Assembly (NCBI RefSeq): GCF_012927265.1
Contig: NZ_JABBGF010000001.1
Span: 1,920,502 to 1,984,501 of the forward strand
Length of the DNA stretch: 64,000 nt
Origin: Chryseobacterium cheonjiense
Lineage (GTDB): Bacteria; Bacteroidota; Bacteroidia; Flavobacteriales; Weeksellaceae
Direction: 5' to 3'
The notes under the pieces: model-generated
Told to the model about the DNA's origin: nothing
The model's database searches: none
The model's input: only the letters and a program-made list of their open reading frames with translations
Translations under genes and position numbers: made by a program
In this document: one piece after another, positions 50,828 to 58,717 of the stretch
Layout of the letters: each line of letters opens with the position of its first letter
How positions within the stretch are numbered: position 1 is the stretch's first letter

Positions 50828-51982
50828 CTATGCTTTTTTAATTGTAATCCTAAAAGTCGTTCCCTTCCCTACCTCAGTTTGAGCAATCCTGATATCACCG
50901 TTATGATACTCCTGTATCACTCTTTTAGCGAGCGACAATCCTAATCCCCAACCGCGTTTTTTGGTAGAATATCCTGGTTTGAAAGCATTCAGTGCCTGCT
51001 GTTTCGTCATGCCGCTTCCGGTATCCTGAACTTCTACTACAATATTTTTATTTCTTTCGATCACCGACATGGAAATTGATCCCTCTCCTTTCATAGCGTC
51101 AACTGCATTTTTCACCAGGTTTTCAATTACCCAGCTCATCAGAATCCTGTTATGCGGAACAGAAATCGTATAGGCGGGAAGATGCAGTCCAAAATTAATT
51201 TTACGGGAAATCCTTGTTTTCAAATAATCATAATTCTCCTGAATGGTAGCATTAAAATCCTTGTCATTCAGCTCCGGAACGGAACCGATCTTCGAAAACC
51301 TTTCTGAAATGGTTTTTAGACGGTCAATATCCTTTTCTATTTCATGGATGCCTTCAGATTCGGGATCATCCAGCTTCATGATTTCCATCCAGCCGATCAT
51401 CGAGGACAAAGGCGTTCCGATCTGATGTGCTGTTTCTTTGGCAAGTCCTGCCCAAAGATAGCCTTCATCTGTTTTCTTGATAGTCCTGAAAAACCAGAAC
51501 GAAAACAGGAAATAGCATAAAATAAAAAAACCCAGTATGTACGGGGAATATCTCAGATTATTTAATAATGGAGAGTTATCATAAAAAACGATCTGCTTAT
51601 CTCCTTTTGCAATTTCAATCACAATAGGAGGATAGCTTTTAGCCATCTTCTTTGCTAAAGCGACAATTTGAGCAGAATCATTTTCTACATCTTTCGGAAG
51701 GTTTTTATGCTCAATCACATTGTCATTTTTATCTAAAATAATAACCGGAACGGTAGTATTTGAGCTGTAAATTTGTAAAAGCAAAGCCTGAACTTCCAGA
51801 TTAGGATTATCTACTTCCTGTTGAAATTTAAGGGCACTCACCAGGATATCAACCCTTTTAATCTCTTCCTTACGGAGAAAATTAATGAGAATGGTGGAGG
51901 CGATCACAATCGTGAGAACGACAATGGTCATCAGAACAAAAATGATCCAGTTATTAAGCCTTGCAAATATTGATTTTCTCAA
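50828..51982 (-). CDS. Sensor histidine kinase, membrane-bound
   Basis: 384 residues. Two transmembrane helices (about 13-36 and 147-166) frame a periplasmic sensor of about 110 residues. The dimerisation/phosphoacceptor segment is AKETAHQIGTPLSSMIGWME with H186, followed by the ATPase domain: N box NLVKNAVDAM, G1 VQDTGSGM, G2 GWGLGLSLAKR. No receiver domain is fused and no response regulator gene is adjacent, so it is an orphan here. It begins 6 bases after the dacB stop and may be co-transcribed with it, which would hint at cell-wall sensing. Confidence 0.92.
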   Translation of the reverse strand: MRKSIFARLNNWIIFVLMTIVVLTIVIASTILINFLRKEEIKRVDILVSALKFQQEVDNPNLEVQALLLQIYSSNTTVPVIILDKNDNVIEHKNLPKDVENDSAQIVALAKKMAKSYPPIVIEIAKGDKQIVFYDNSPLLNNLRYSPYILGFFILCYFLFSFWFFRTIKKTDEGYLWAGLAKETAHQIGTPLSSMIGWMEIMKLDDPESEGIHEIEKDIDRLKTISERFSKIGSVPELNDKDFNATIQENYDYLKTRISRKINFGLHLPAYTISVPHNRILMSWVIENLVKNAVDAMKGEGSISMSVIERNKNIVVEVQDTGSGMTKQQALNAFKPGYSTKKRGWGLGLSLAKRVIQEYHNGDIRIAQTEVGKGTTFRITIKKA

Positions 51983-51988
51983 AGCAGA

Positions 51989-53359
51989 TTATTTTAAAAC
52001 ATTCAGGATTTTCTGCAGCTCTGTGCTTCCGCTTCCCTGATAATTGTTGATGATGATTGAAAACACATATTTTTTCCCGTCTTTGGAGGTATGGAACCCT
52101 GCAAAAGATTTAGTATCTTTCATGGTTCCGCTTTTCATTTTCATTCCGTTGTCCTGGGTTGGGAAGCCATCGTAATAGGATTCGAACCATGGCTGTTTTT
52201 TTGCGTAGATCAATGCCTGTACTTCGGCTCTGGCAGCCACATAGTTTTGTGGAGATAGCCCGCTTCCGTCGGCAAAATTAATCATATTCGGATTAATTCC
52301 TTTCGACTTCCAGAACTCTTTTAAATATGCAACTCCGCTTTTAAAAGAAGGATTTCCTTTTTTTTCCTTTGCTAAGGTTTTAATCAGTGTTTCTCCGTAC
52401 AGATTGATGCTCTTTCTTAAAAACCAATAAATGATTTTATCCAATGTCGGAGATTCATAAGTAAAGATGATATTGTTTTTCGGAATTTGAACAGGCTCTT
52501 TTCCTTCGATTTCAAGCTGGGAGCTGGTGATTACTTTCCCTGACCAATCAATTCCCGAATCTTTCAGCCACTTTTTTACTTCAACCCCTAATTGTAAAGG
52601 TGGATTGGGGGTAGCTCCGGAAACAGTCACCGTTTTGGACGGCAGCGTTCCGTTGATCAGGGCTACGTTTGAATGTGGTGCTGTAAAAATCAGACTTTGG
52701 TCTGAGCTCCCTCCTATTTTCACATCATTGAGCCAGTTGACGCCTTCCAAATCATAAGAGAAGCTTTTAAATTCGTTTCCATTGATATTGATATCAAACT
52801 GATTTTCGCGCCAGTTGATCCCCCAGACTCCTGCACCGTAATAATTTCCCAAGTCATCCCACGGCCAGCCTCCGGGAATCGTCTGGTGGTCAAAATAAGA
52901 ATCATCAATAATAAGATCACCGGAAATTCTGGTAATTCCTGCTTTCTTTATCGCTTCTATCAGTTTCTGCTTAAAATTTTCAGGTTTATACCCATCATAG
53001 CGCCAGCTTCCCAGTGTAGGATCTCCTGTGGAGCTGATGATTAAATTTCCCTTTAAGTTTCCGGAAGATATAGTTCCCGAATATCCTGATGTCGTCTTAT
53101 AGGTATAATTTTTTCCCAACACTTCAAGTGCTGCCGCGGCAGTGAATATTTTCTGAGTAGAAGCGGTAGACAGCCCTTTATTTCCCTGATATTCATAAAT
53201 AAAATTTCCGCTTTCATCGGAAACATACAATGATAGGTTTGATGAAACGGCACCTGAAGAATTCATCAGATTTTTGGTGGCTTCATCAAGTTTCTGGGAT
53301 ATATCCTGTGCAAAAACAACCTGCACGGATAAAGTAAGGACTGCTAATGTTTTTCTCAT
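51989..53359 (-). CDS. dacB: D-alanyl-D-alanine carboxypeptidase/endopeptidase (PBP4 type)
   Basis: Class C penicillin-binding protein that trims or cuts peptidoglycan cross-links. 456 residues with a signal peptide (MRKTLAVLTLSVQVVFAQ). Active-site motifs: SxxK as S67-T-Q-K70, SxN in RKSINLYGETLI, DGSGLS, and KSG (in MKSGTM) for KTG. The large insert between the first and second motif is typical of the S13 family. Periplasmic. Upstream of the histidine kinase by 6 bases. Confidence 0.94.
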   Translation of the reverse strand: MRKTLAVLTLSVQVVFAQDISQKLDEATKNLMNSSGAVSSNLSLYVSDESGNFIYEYQGNKGLSTASTQKIFTAAAALEVLGKNYTYKTTSGYSGTISSGNLKGNLIISSTGDPTLGSWRYDGYKPENFKQKLIEAIKKAGITRISGDLIIDDSYFDHQTIPGGWPWDDLGNYYGAGVWGINWRENQFDININGNEFKSFSYDLEGVNWLNDVKIGGSSDQSLIFTAPHSNVALINGTLPSKTVTVSGATPNPPLQLGVEVKKWLKDSGIDWSGKVITSSQLEIEGKEPVQIPKNNIIFTYESPTLDKIIYWFLRKSINLYGETLIKTLAKEKKGNPSFKSGVAYLKEFWKSKGINPNMINFADGSGLSPQNYVAARAEVQALIYAKKQPWFESYYDGFPTQDNGMKMKSGTMKDTKSFAGFHTSKDGKKYVFSIIINNYQGSGSTELQKILNVLK

Positions 53360-53504
53360 TGCATTTTGGTTTTTAAATTTATTGGTGCTTCGACAGGATC
53401 AGCATGGCATGCTTAATAAGACTCCTTTACATTTTTACCTTTAAATATCATTTAACATGAGTATAAATGCTATTCTATTCATTCAAATATAATTAAAAAA
53501 TAAA

Positions 53505-54197
53505 TTACAATTCGGTTCCCGGCTCGATCTCGTAGGGAACTTTATCTTTTTCGAAAATCCTTGTCAGTTCCGCGCCCTCAACGGTTATTTCATCACCTTT
53601 TCTCCGGATCCAGTTTCCTTCGCGAAGCCCTACTACTTTAAGGTCGTTTTGGGTAAGAAATTCTTTGATTCTTGTTTCTCTTGTTTCCCCATTATGTTTA
53701 AGTTCGGGATTCGGATCCAGATAATGCGGATTGATATTGAACGGTACTAATCCCATACACTCAAAACTTGGCGGATAAACAATCGGCATATCATTGGTTG
53801 TTTTCATATTTTGTCCGCCGATATTGCTTCCGGCACTGCATCCCAGGTAAGGCTTTCCGCATTCAACATTAGTTTTGAGGACCGACATCAGGTTTTCTTC
53901 ATGCAGGGTTTTAACCAATAAAAACGTATTTCCGCCACCGGTAAAGAACCCTTTTGCATTGTTTAAAGCTTCAGCTTTATCATTAAATTCATGAAGACCT
54001 TTTACTTTTATACCAATCTTTTCAAAGAAAGAACTCGCTTTTGCCGTGTATTCATCATATGAAATACCGCCGGGACGTGCAAAAGGGATGAAAACAATTT
54101 CATCAATTCCTGCATACAGCTGTATTAATTCTTCTTTTAAATATTCAAGATATTCTCCGCCGAAGAGAGTGGAGGTTGAAGCTAATATGATATTCAT
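53505..54197 (-). CDS. pepE: Dipeptidase E (peptidase S51, Asp-X)
   Basis: Hydrolyses dipeptides with N-terminal aspartate. 230 residues from the ATG at 54197 (MNIILASTSTLFG), close to the usual PepE length. FTGGGNTFLLV, nucleophile elbow LGCSAGSNIGG with S121, and INPHYLDP with H158 correspond to the Salmonella PepE active site. Cytoplasmic. It belongs to the same S51 family as the cyanophycinase at 11112 but lacks the CphB features, and lies 41 kb away. Monocistronic. Confidence 0.92.
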   Translation of the reverse strand: MNIILASTSTLFGGEYLEYLKEELIQLYAGIDEIVFIPFARPGGISYDEYTAKASSFFEKIGIKVKGLHEFNDKAEALNNAKGFFTGGGNTFLLVKTLHEENLMSVLKTNVECGKPYLGCSAGSNIGGQNMKTTNDMPIVYPPSFECMGLVPFNINPHYLDPNPELKHNGETRETRIKEFLTQNDLKVVGLREGNWIRRKGDEITVEGAELTRIFEKDKVPYEIEPGTEL

Positions 54198-54378
54198 CGG
54201 TATATATCGGTTTAATTTAAGCAGCAAAGATAGTTTTTAGAATGCTGAATCTAAAATTAATATAAAACACATGTAAAAGCCGTTAATTTTTTCAAAAAAA
54301 ACTTAAAGCTTCTAAAATATTAACTTTTATGGAATTATTATTGAATTTTATTTTCTGCAATTGAAAAATATTAGAATT

Positions 54379-54954
54379 ATGAAAATGACTAAAATGAATA
54401 TCAGAAACCTGTTTTTAGGAATCATGATGATAGGAACCGCTGGTTTTGCAAGCGCACAAACCACACAGACAGACAGTACAACAAGTACGTCATCTACAGC
54501 GAATACAACAGTCGCTACGACTGCTACCCAGTCTAACCCTGCTATCGAAGCTTTAAAAAAACAGATAGAAGCAAATCCCAAGGATACCGAAGCTCTTTCA
54601 AAACTGGCAGGAGCATATCAGGAAGCATCTGACTGGACCAATGCCATTGATACATGGAAAAAAATATCAGTTCTTGTGCCTGACTGGGCACCATCATATT
54701 ACAGCCAGGCGTATGCCTATCAAAATGCTAAAGATGATGCCAATGCAAAGTTAGCTTATGAAAAATATATAGCGACAGTAAAGCCTGAAGAGGTAGAGCA
54801 GAATAAGAAAAATCTTGCCTATGCTTACTTTTATGTAGCATTCTCAGAGCAACAGTCGAATCCCGATAAGGCAAAAGAGCATATTGCAAAATCATTACAG
54901 TATGATCCTACCAATCAGGATGCGATCAAACTTAGCCAGGCGTTGAATTCATAA
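54379..54954 (+). CDS. Secreted tetratricopeptide repeat protein
   Basis: 191 residues from the ATG at 54379. A signal peptide (LFLGIMMIGTAGFASAQ), a Thr/Ser-rich linker to about 45, then three to four TPR units (ALSKLAGAYQEASDWTNAIDTW; APSYYSQAYAYQNAKDDANAKLAYEKY; AYAYFYVAFSEQQSNPDKAKEHIAKSL). It should serve as a periplasmic protein-binding scaffold. No enzymatic domain. Followed by a strong terminator. A TTG start at 54361 is possible but less likely. Confidence 0.85.
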   Translation: MKMTKMNIRNLFLGIMMIGTAGFASAQTTQTDSTTSTSSTANTTVATTATQSNPAIEALKKQIEANPKDTEALSKLAGAYQEASDWTNAIDTWKKISVLVPDWAPSYYSQAYAYQNAKDDANAKLAYEKYIATVKPEEVEQNKKNLAYAYFYVAFSEQQSNPDKAKEHIAKSLQYDPTNQDAIKLSQALNS

Positions 54955-54971
54955 ATCATGAATTTAAATTG

Positions 54972-55000
54972 AAAAAGATCCGGACTTCCGGATCTTTTTT
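54972..55000. terminator. Intrinsic terminator after the TPR gene
   Basis: AAAAAGATCCGGA pairs with TCCGGATCTTTTT around a CT loop. Confidence 0.92.
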
Positions 55001-55020
55001 GTTTTAATGATCCGAAACTC

Positions 55021-55180
55021 CGCTGCATGCTGCAGGGCATATTCGGGAATCATTGAAAGTATGCTGCAGGCTGCAACAAGGTTTCGGGTATTCCCGAAAT
55101 TTTGCCGTAAGGGTGTGATGGCTTTTCGGGTATTCCCGAAGACCTGATGCAAGGGTGTGACAGACTTTCGGCCCGTATTT
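55021..55180. repeat. 42-bp degenerate tandem repeat with internal hairpin
   Basis: TTTCGGGTATTCCCGAA occurs at 55082-55098 and 55124-55140, exactly 42 bases apart, and each copy is followed by AAGGGTGTGA within a conserved unit. A decayed third start (CTTTCGG) is at 55164. TTCGGG/CCCGAA forms a hairpin in each unit. An earlier part has ATGCTGCAGG twice (55027 and 55061). No credible gene; the 107-codon frame across it is an artefact of the repeat. Confidence 0.75.
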
Positions 55181-55222
55181 GTATGTTTTTGGCTAAGCCG
55201 TTTGATTTTATTTTTAAGGTTG

Positions 55223-55240
55223 GGCGGACTAAAGTCCGCC
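55223..55240. repeat. Short hairpin element (GGCGGACT-AA-AGTCCGCC)
   Basis: Perfect 8-bp inverted repeat with a 2-base loop in the same gene-free 431-base spacer. Without a T run it is not a convincing terminator; it looks like a small dispersed palindrome. Confidence 0.6.
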
Positions 55241-55356
55241 TGTATTGATAAAGTTGTCTTATTTTCCACCAAATATTTTTCATTCAATCTTTTATCTTTA
55301 CTTTAAATTAGCATTAACCTTATCTAATATAATTTCTCACTCCAAAAAGGAATGTT

Positions 55357-55364
55357 TATCTTTG
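55357..55364 (+). promoter_or_regulatory. -7 box (TATCTTTG) of the small transaldolase gene
   Basis: Full TAnnTTTG match 21 bases before the ATG at 55386. Confidence 0.6.
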
Positions 55365-55385
55365 TAGTACATAAATCTGTAAAAC

Positions 55386-56039
55386 ATGAAATTTTTTATT
55401 GACACTGCTAATTTAGAGCAAATTAAAGAAGCTAAAGATCTTGGAATTCTTGACGGTGTTACCACCAATCCGTCATTAATGGCTAAAGAAGGAATTCAGG
55501 GTGCTGAAGCGATTAAAAATCACTATAAAGCAATTTGCGAAATCGTAGACGGCGATATTTCTGCGGAAGTTCTTTCTACGACTTATGAAGAAATGATTAA
55601 AGAAGGTGACGAATTGGCAGCCATTCACCCGAATATTGTGGTAAAAATCCCAATGATCAAAGACGGAATTAAGGCATTAAAATATTTTTCAGATAAAGGA
55701 ATCAGAACAAACTGTACTTTAATTTTCTCTCCGGGACAGGCGCTTTTGGCAGCTAAAGCAGGTGCGAGCTATGTTTCTCCTTTCCTGGGAAGACTGGATG
55801 ATATTTCAACAGATGGACTGAACTTAATTCAGGAAATCAGATTGATATTTGATAATTACATGTATGAAACTGAAATTCTGGCAGCTTCTATCCGTCATTC
55901 TATGCATATTATCGATTGTGCGAAGATTGGTGCTGATGTGATTACGTCACCGCTTCCTCCGATCTTGAGCTTATTGAAGCACCCTTTAACAGATAACGGG
56001 CTTGCTCAGTTTATTGCAGATTCTCAGAAACTGGCTTAA
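55386..56039 (+). CDS. fsa: Fructose-6-phosphate aldolase / small transaldolase
   Basis: 217-residue TIM barrel of the FSA/TalC subfamily. [30 protein letters not shown] and IVVKIPM with K87 as the Schiff-base lysine; [27 protein letters not shown] completes the site. The fold serves either transaldolase or F6P aldolase activity, and sequence alone does not settle which, so the symbol is provisional. Cytoplasmic carbon metabolism. Own promoter and a very strong terminator. Confidence 0.9.
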   Translation: MKFFIDTANLEQIKEAKDLGILDGVTTNPSLMAKEGIQGAEAIKNHYKAICEIVDGDISAEVLSTTYEEMIKEGDELAAIHPNIVVKIPMIKDGIKALKYFSDKGIRTNCTLIFSPGQALLAAKAGASYVSPFLGRLDDISTDGLNLIQEIRLIFDNYMYETEILAASIRHSMHIIDCAKIGADVITSPLPPILSLLKHPLTDNGLAQFIADSQKLA

Positions 56040-56057
56040 TCTTTTTTATGATAATAC

Positions 56058-56097
56058 AATTTCAGCGCGGAAACGAAGTTTCCGCGCTGAAATTTTT
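56058..56097. terminator. Strong bidirectional terminator (17-bp perfect stem)
   Basis: AATTTCAGCGCGGAAAC (56058-56074) and its exact complement (56078-56094) flank a GAA loop. It separates the convergent transaldolase and acetyltransferase genes. Confidence 0.93.
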
Positions 56098-56656
56098 ACG
56101 GTTCAATATTCCTTACCGGTTTGCACGGGTTTCCTACCGCTACTACATTATCCGGAATATCTTTTGTAACAACGCTTCCTGCTCCAATCACGGAATTATC
56201 TCCAATTGAAATCCCGGGAAGCACCACTACATTTCCGCCAAACCATACATTGTTGCCCACTTGTATCGGATGTGCTGTTTCGAGTCCTTCGTTGCGCTGT
56301 TTGGCATCAATGGGATGACTGGCCGTATAAAAGCTGCAATTGGGACCGATAAATACATTATCACCAAAAGTGACTTTTGCGCAGTCTAAAATAACAAGAT
56401 TATGGTTGGCATAAAAATTTTCTCCTGCTTCTATATTGTAGCCATAGTCGCACCAGAAAGTGGGTTCGATACAGATATTTTGCCCGGATTTTCCCAATAT
56501 TTTTTTCAATAATGATGTTCTTCCTTCAGTATCAGAGTTTTTAAGCTGATTATATTCGCCGCAAAGATCTTTAGCCGTTATCCTTTCCTGTATCAGTTCC
56601 TGATCATAATTGGCATTGTACAAAAGTCCGGCCACACATTTTTCTTTTTCTGTCAT
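56096..56656 (-). CDS. Sugar O-acetyltransferase (maltose/galactoside acetyltransferase type)
   Basis: Left-handed beta-helix acetyltransferase, 186 residues from the ATG at 56656 (MTEKEKCVAGLLYNANYDQEL, the family's N-terminal Mac domain). Hexapeptide repeats start about residue 70; ANHNLVILDCAKVTFGDNVFIGPNCSFYTASHPID contains the catalytic His, and GNNVWFGGNVVVLPGISIGDNSVIGAGSVV is the acetyl-CoA edge. A longer frame to 56725 adds a hydrophobic stretch that is not a family feature. Acceptor sugar unknown. Confidence 0.92.
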   Translation of the reverse strand: MTEKEKCVAGLLYNANYDQELIQERITAKDLCGEYNQLKNSDTEGRTSLLKKILGKSGQNICIEPTFWCDYGYNIEAGENFYANHNLVILDCAKVTFGDNVFIGPNCSFYTASHPIDAKQRNEGLETAHPIQVGNNVWFGGNVVVLPGISIGDNSVIGAGSVVTKDIPDNVVAVGNPCKPVRNIEP

Positions 56657-56749
56657 AATTTTGTGATGATTTATGGTGTAAACATAAAGATAATAAAAAA
56701 GAAACAGGATGAAAGTAGATTTCATCCTGCTTTTAAAACAATTTATAAT

Positions 56750-57649
56750 TTATTTTACTAAATCCGGTTCGATAGGATTATTATTTTTTGCTAAAGATTC
56801 TTTGACTATTTTTTCCCTTTCCCTGGCGGCTTTGTTGGGATCTGTGATCTCGTTGCCATTACTGTCGATATGTTTTATGATAACATTCTCCCCGTTATCA
56901 GCCATATTTCTCATGTTTCTCATATTTTTAGCAGGATCTTTAACATATTCCTTCCATAATTTCTTATACTTGTCCTTAGTGATTTCTATTTCCTGTAATC
57001 CTCCAAATATAACTTTTACGTCACCATTTTCGATTTCTTTAGTTTCTTTGGCGGGAGCTTTTATCGTTTTATTTCCTACTAAAGTCATAACATGGGTACC
57101 GGTGGTATCTTCAAGCTTTATAATAAGTCCCGGAAGCCCATAGAATTTATAGGGTCCGTCCTGAATCGGAATTTCGGTGCTGAACCAAGCAATCCATTCT
57201 CTTCCACCATAGCTCGTCGTAGCCTTTTGTGCAGTATATTCTCCTATCTTTTGCTTTTCAGAAAGAATTTTCCATTCGGGCTTCTGATCCTCATTTACCT
57301 TGTATTGATCTGCAAAAATTCGTGTAAAAAGATAGGTTTTGAAATCAGGGTATGACTTAGTTACTTTGTAGTTTACAGTTCCGGGATTTCCTCCTTCTTG
57401 GAAATTCAGAGCTCCTCCTCCTGTTATCTGTTTCTCTATATTGGCAACCATTGTAGAATCAAAAATAAATCTTTTATGGCTATAATAGTTTGATCCTTTT
57501 GCATCAATGTCTAATAACATCATTTCGTTTATGATATTCGTTTTGTTATTAATGTCCGGAACATACTTATACTCGTAAAAGAAACGGTTGATTTGCGCGT
57601 GTGTGCATATGCTTAAAAGCAGGCAAAATAAAATGTTTTTTTTCATCAT
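56750..57649 (-). CDS. GLPGLI family protein (copy A)
   Basis: 299 residues with a signal peptide (NILFCLLLSICTHAQ). The name motif is intact in GPYKFYGLPGLIIKLED, after GREWIAWFSTEIPIQDGPY. Aligns end to end with the neighbour at 57746 (shared INRFFYEYK, SYPDFKTYLFTRI, AQKATTSYGG, EPDLV), so the two are tandem duplicates. It differs by GNVTIFGG-type changes and a shortened glycine stretch. Family function is unknown; export to the periplasm or outer membrane is expected. Last gene of the BlaI-M56-GLPGLI run. Confidence 0.92.
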   Translation of the reverse strand: MMKKNILFCLLLSICTHAQINRFFYEYKYVPDINNKTNIINEMMLLDIDAKGSNYYSHKRFIFDSTMVANIEKQITGGGALNFQEGGNPGTVNYKVTKSYPDFKTYLFTRIFADQYKVNEDQKPEWKILSEKQKIGEYTAQKATTSYGGREWIAWFSTEIPIQDGPYKFYGLPGLIIKLEDTTGTHVMTLVGNKTIKAPAKETKEIENGDVKVIFGGLQEIEITKDKYKKLWKEYVKDPAKNMRNMRNMADNGENVIIKHIDSNGNEITDPNKAAREREKIVKESLAKNNNPIEPDLVK

Positions 57650-57745
57650 TTGTAGTTTAAAAAGCCTTGCCGACGATTTTTAATTTATATCTATTGGCAA
57701 AACTGTAAGGTTAGACTTTATTTTTTTTTAATTATTAAATATTTT

Positions 57746-58651
57746 TTAATTCCCAACTAAATCCGGTTCTATAGGATTGTTATTTTTGGCTAATGACTCT
57801 TTGGTTCTTTTTTCCATTTCTCTGAATACCTGATTCGGGTCTGAAATTTCTTTACCATCCTGTGTTCTTACTTTGAAGCTTACTTTCGAATTATCGCCTC
57901 CGTTTCTCATCATCATTTCCCTCATATTTTTAGTAGGATCGTTCACATAGTCTTTCCAAAGCTTTTTGTACTGATCTTTGGAAATTTCCAGTTCTTTCCC
58001 TCCTAATCCCATGATGCTTACATTTCCCGGAACATCCATCTCTTCCGATGCTACAGGAGCTGCCATTTTTTTATTTCCTACAAGAGTCATCATATGGGAT
58101 CCTGTAGTATCTTCAAGCTTTACGATAAGTCCGGGAAGTCCGTAAAATTTATAAGGTCCGTCCTGAAAAGGGATATCGATACTGAACCATGCAATCCATT
58201 CTCTGCCGCCATAGCTTGTTGTCGCTTTTTGTGCATTGTATTCTCCTATTTTCTGTTTTTCAGGAAGAATTTTCCATTCCGGTTTTTTATCTTCTTTTAC
58301 TTTATACTGATCCATGGAAATCCTTGTGAAAAGATAGGTTTTAAAGTCGGGATAACTTTTTGTCACTTTATATCCTACCTGCCCCTGATTATTTCTTCTG
58401 CTGATGCTGATATTTCCGGTTCCTCCTTTTATCTGCTTCTGCACTTGTGCCATTGATGTGGAATCGGCAACAAACTTATCTCTGCTGTAATAATTCGAAC
58501 CTTTTTGATCGATATCCAATAGCATCATTTCGCTTTTCACCTCTTCCTTATTATTAGAATCGGGAATGAATTTGTATTCATAGAAAAAACGGTTAATTTG
58601 AGCGGTTGCCATTATGCTTGTCAACATAAAAAGCAGACTTATATTTTTCAT
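57746..58651 (-). CDS. GLPGLI family protein (copy B)
   Basis: 301 residues; signal peptide MKNISLLFMLTSIMATAQ; motif FYGLPGLIVKLED. Close paralogue of copy A, 96 bases upstream of it. The most divergent part is the Gly/Asn-rich segment near residues 75-90 and the stretch just after the motif (MAAPVASEEMDVPGNVS). 66 bases after the M56 peptidase stop in the same direction, with no terminator seen between, so probably one transcript. Function unknown. Confidence 0.92.
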   Translation of the reverse strand: MKNISLLFMLTSIMATAQINRFFYEYKFIPDSNNKEEVKSEMMLLDIDQKGSNYYSRDKFVADSTSMAQVQKQIKGGTGNISISRRNNQGQVGYKVTKSYPDFKTYLFTRISMDQYKVKEDKKPEWKILPEKQKIGEYNAQKATTSYGGREWIAWFSIDIPFQDGPYKFYGLPGLIVKLEDTTGSHMMTLVGNKKMAAPVASEEMDVPGNVSIMGLGGKELEISKDQYKKLWKDYVNDPTKNMREMMMRNGGDNSKVSFKVRTQDGKEISDPNQVFREMEKRTKESLAKNNNPIEPDLVGN

Positions 58652-58717
58652 GGTTATTACATTTTTAAAAGCTCTGTCAATATTTTGTAATCAGTATTAA
58701 CAGAGCTGATTGGAACT

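Noticed and set aside
54964..55287. 107-codon reading frame on the - strand
   Set aside because: It consists largely of the 42-bp repeat translated twice, overlaps a terminator, and resembles no protein family.
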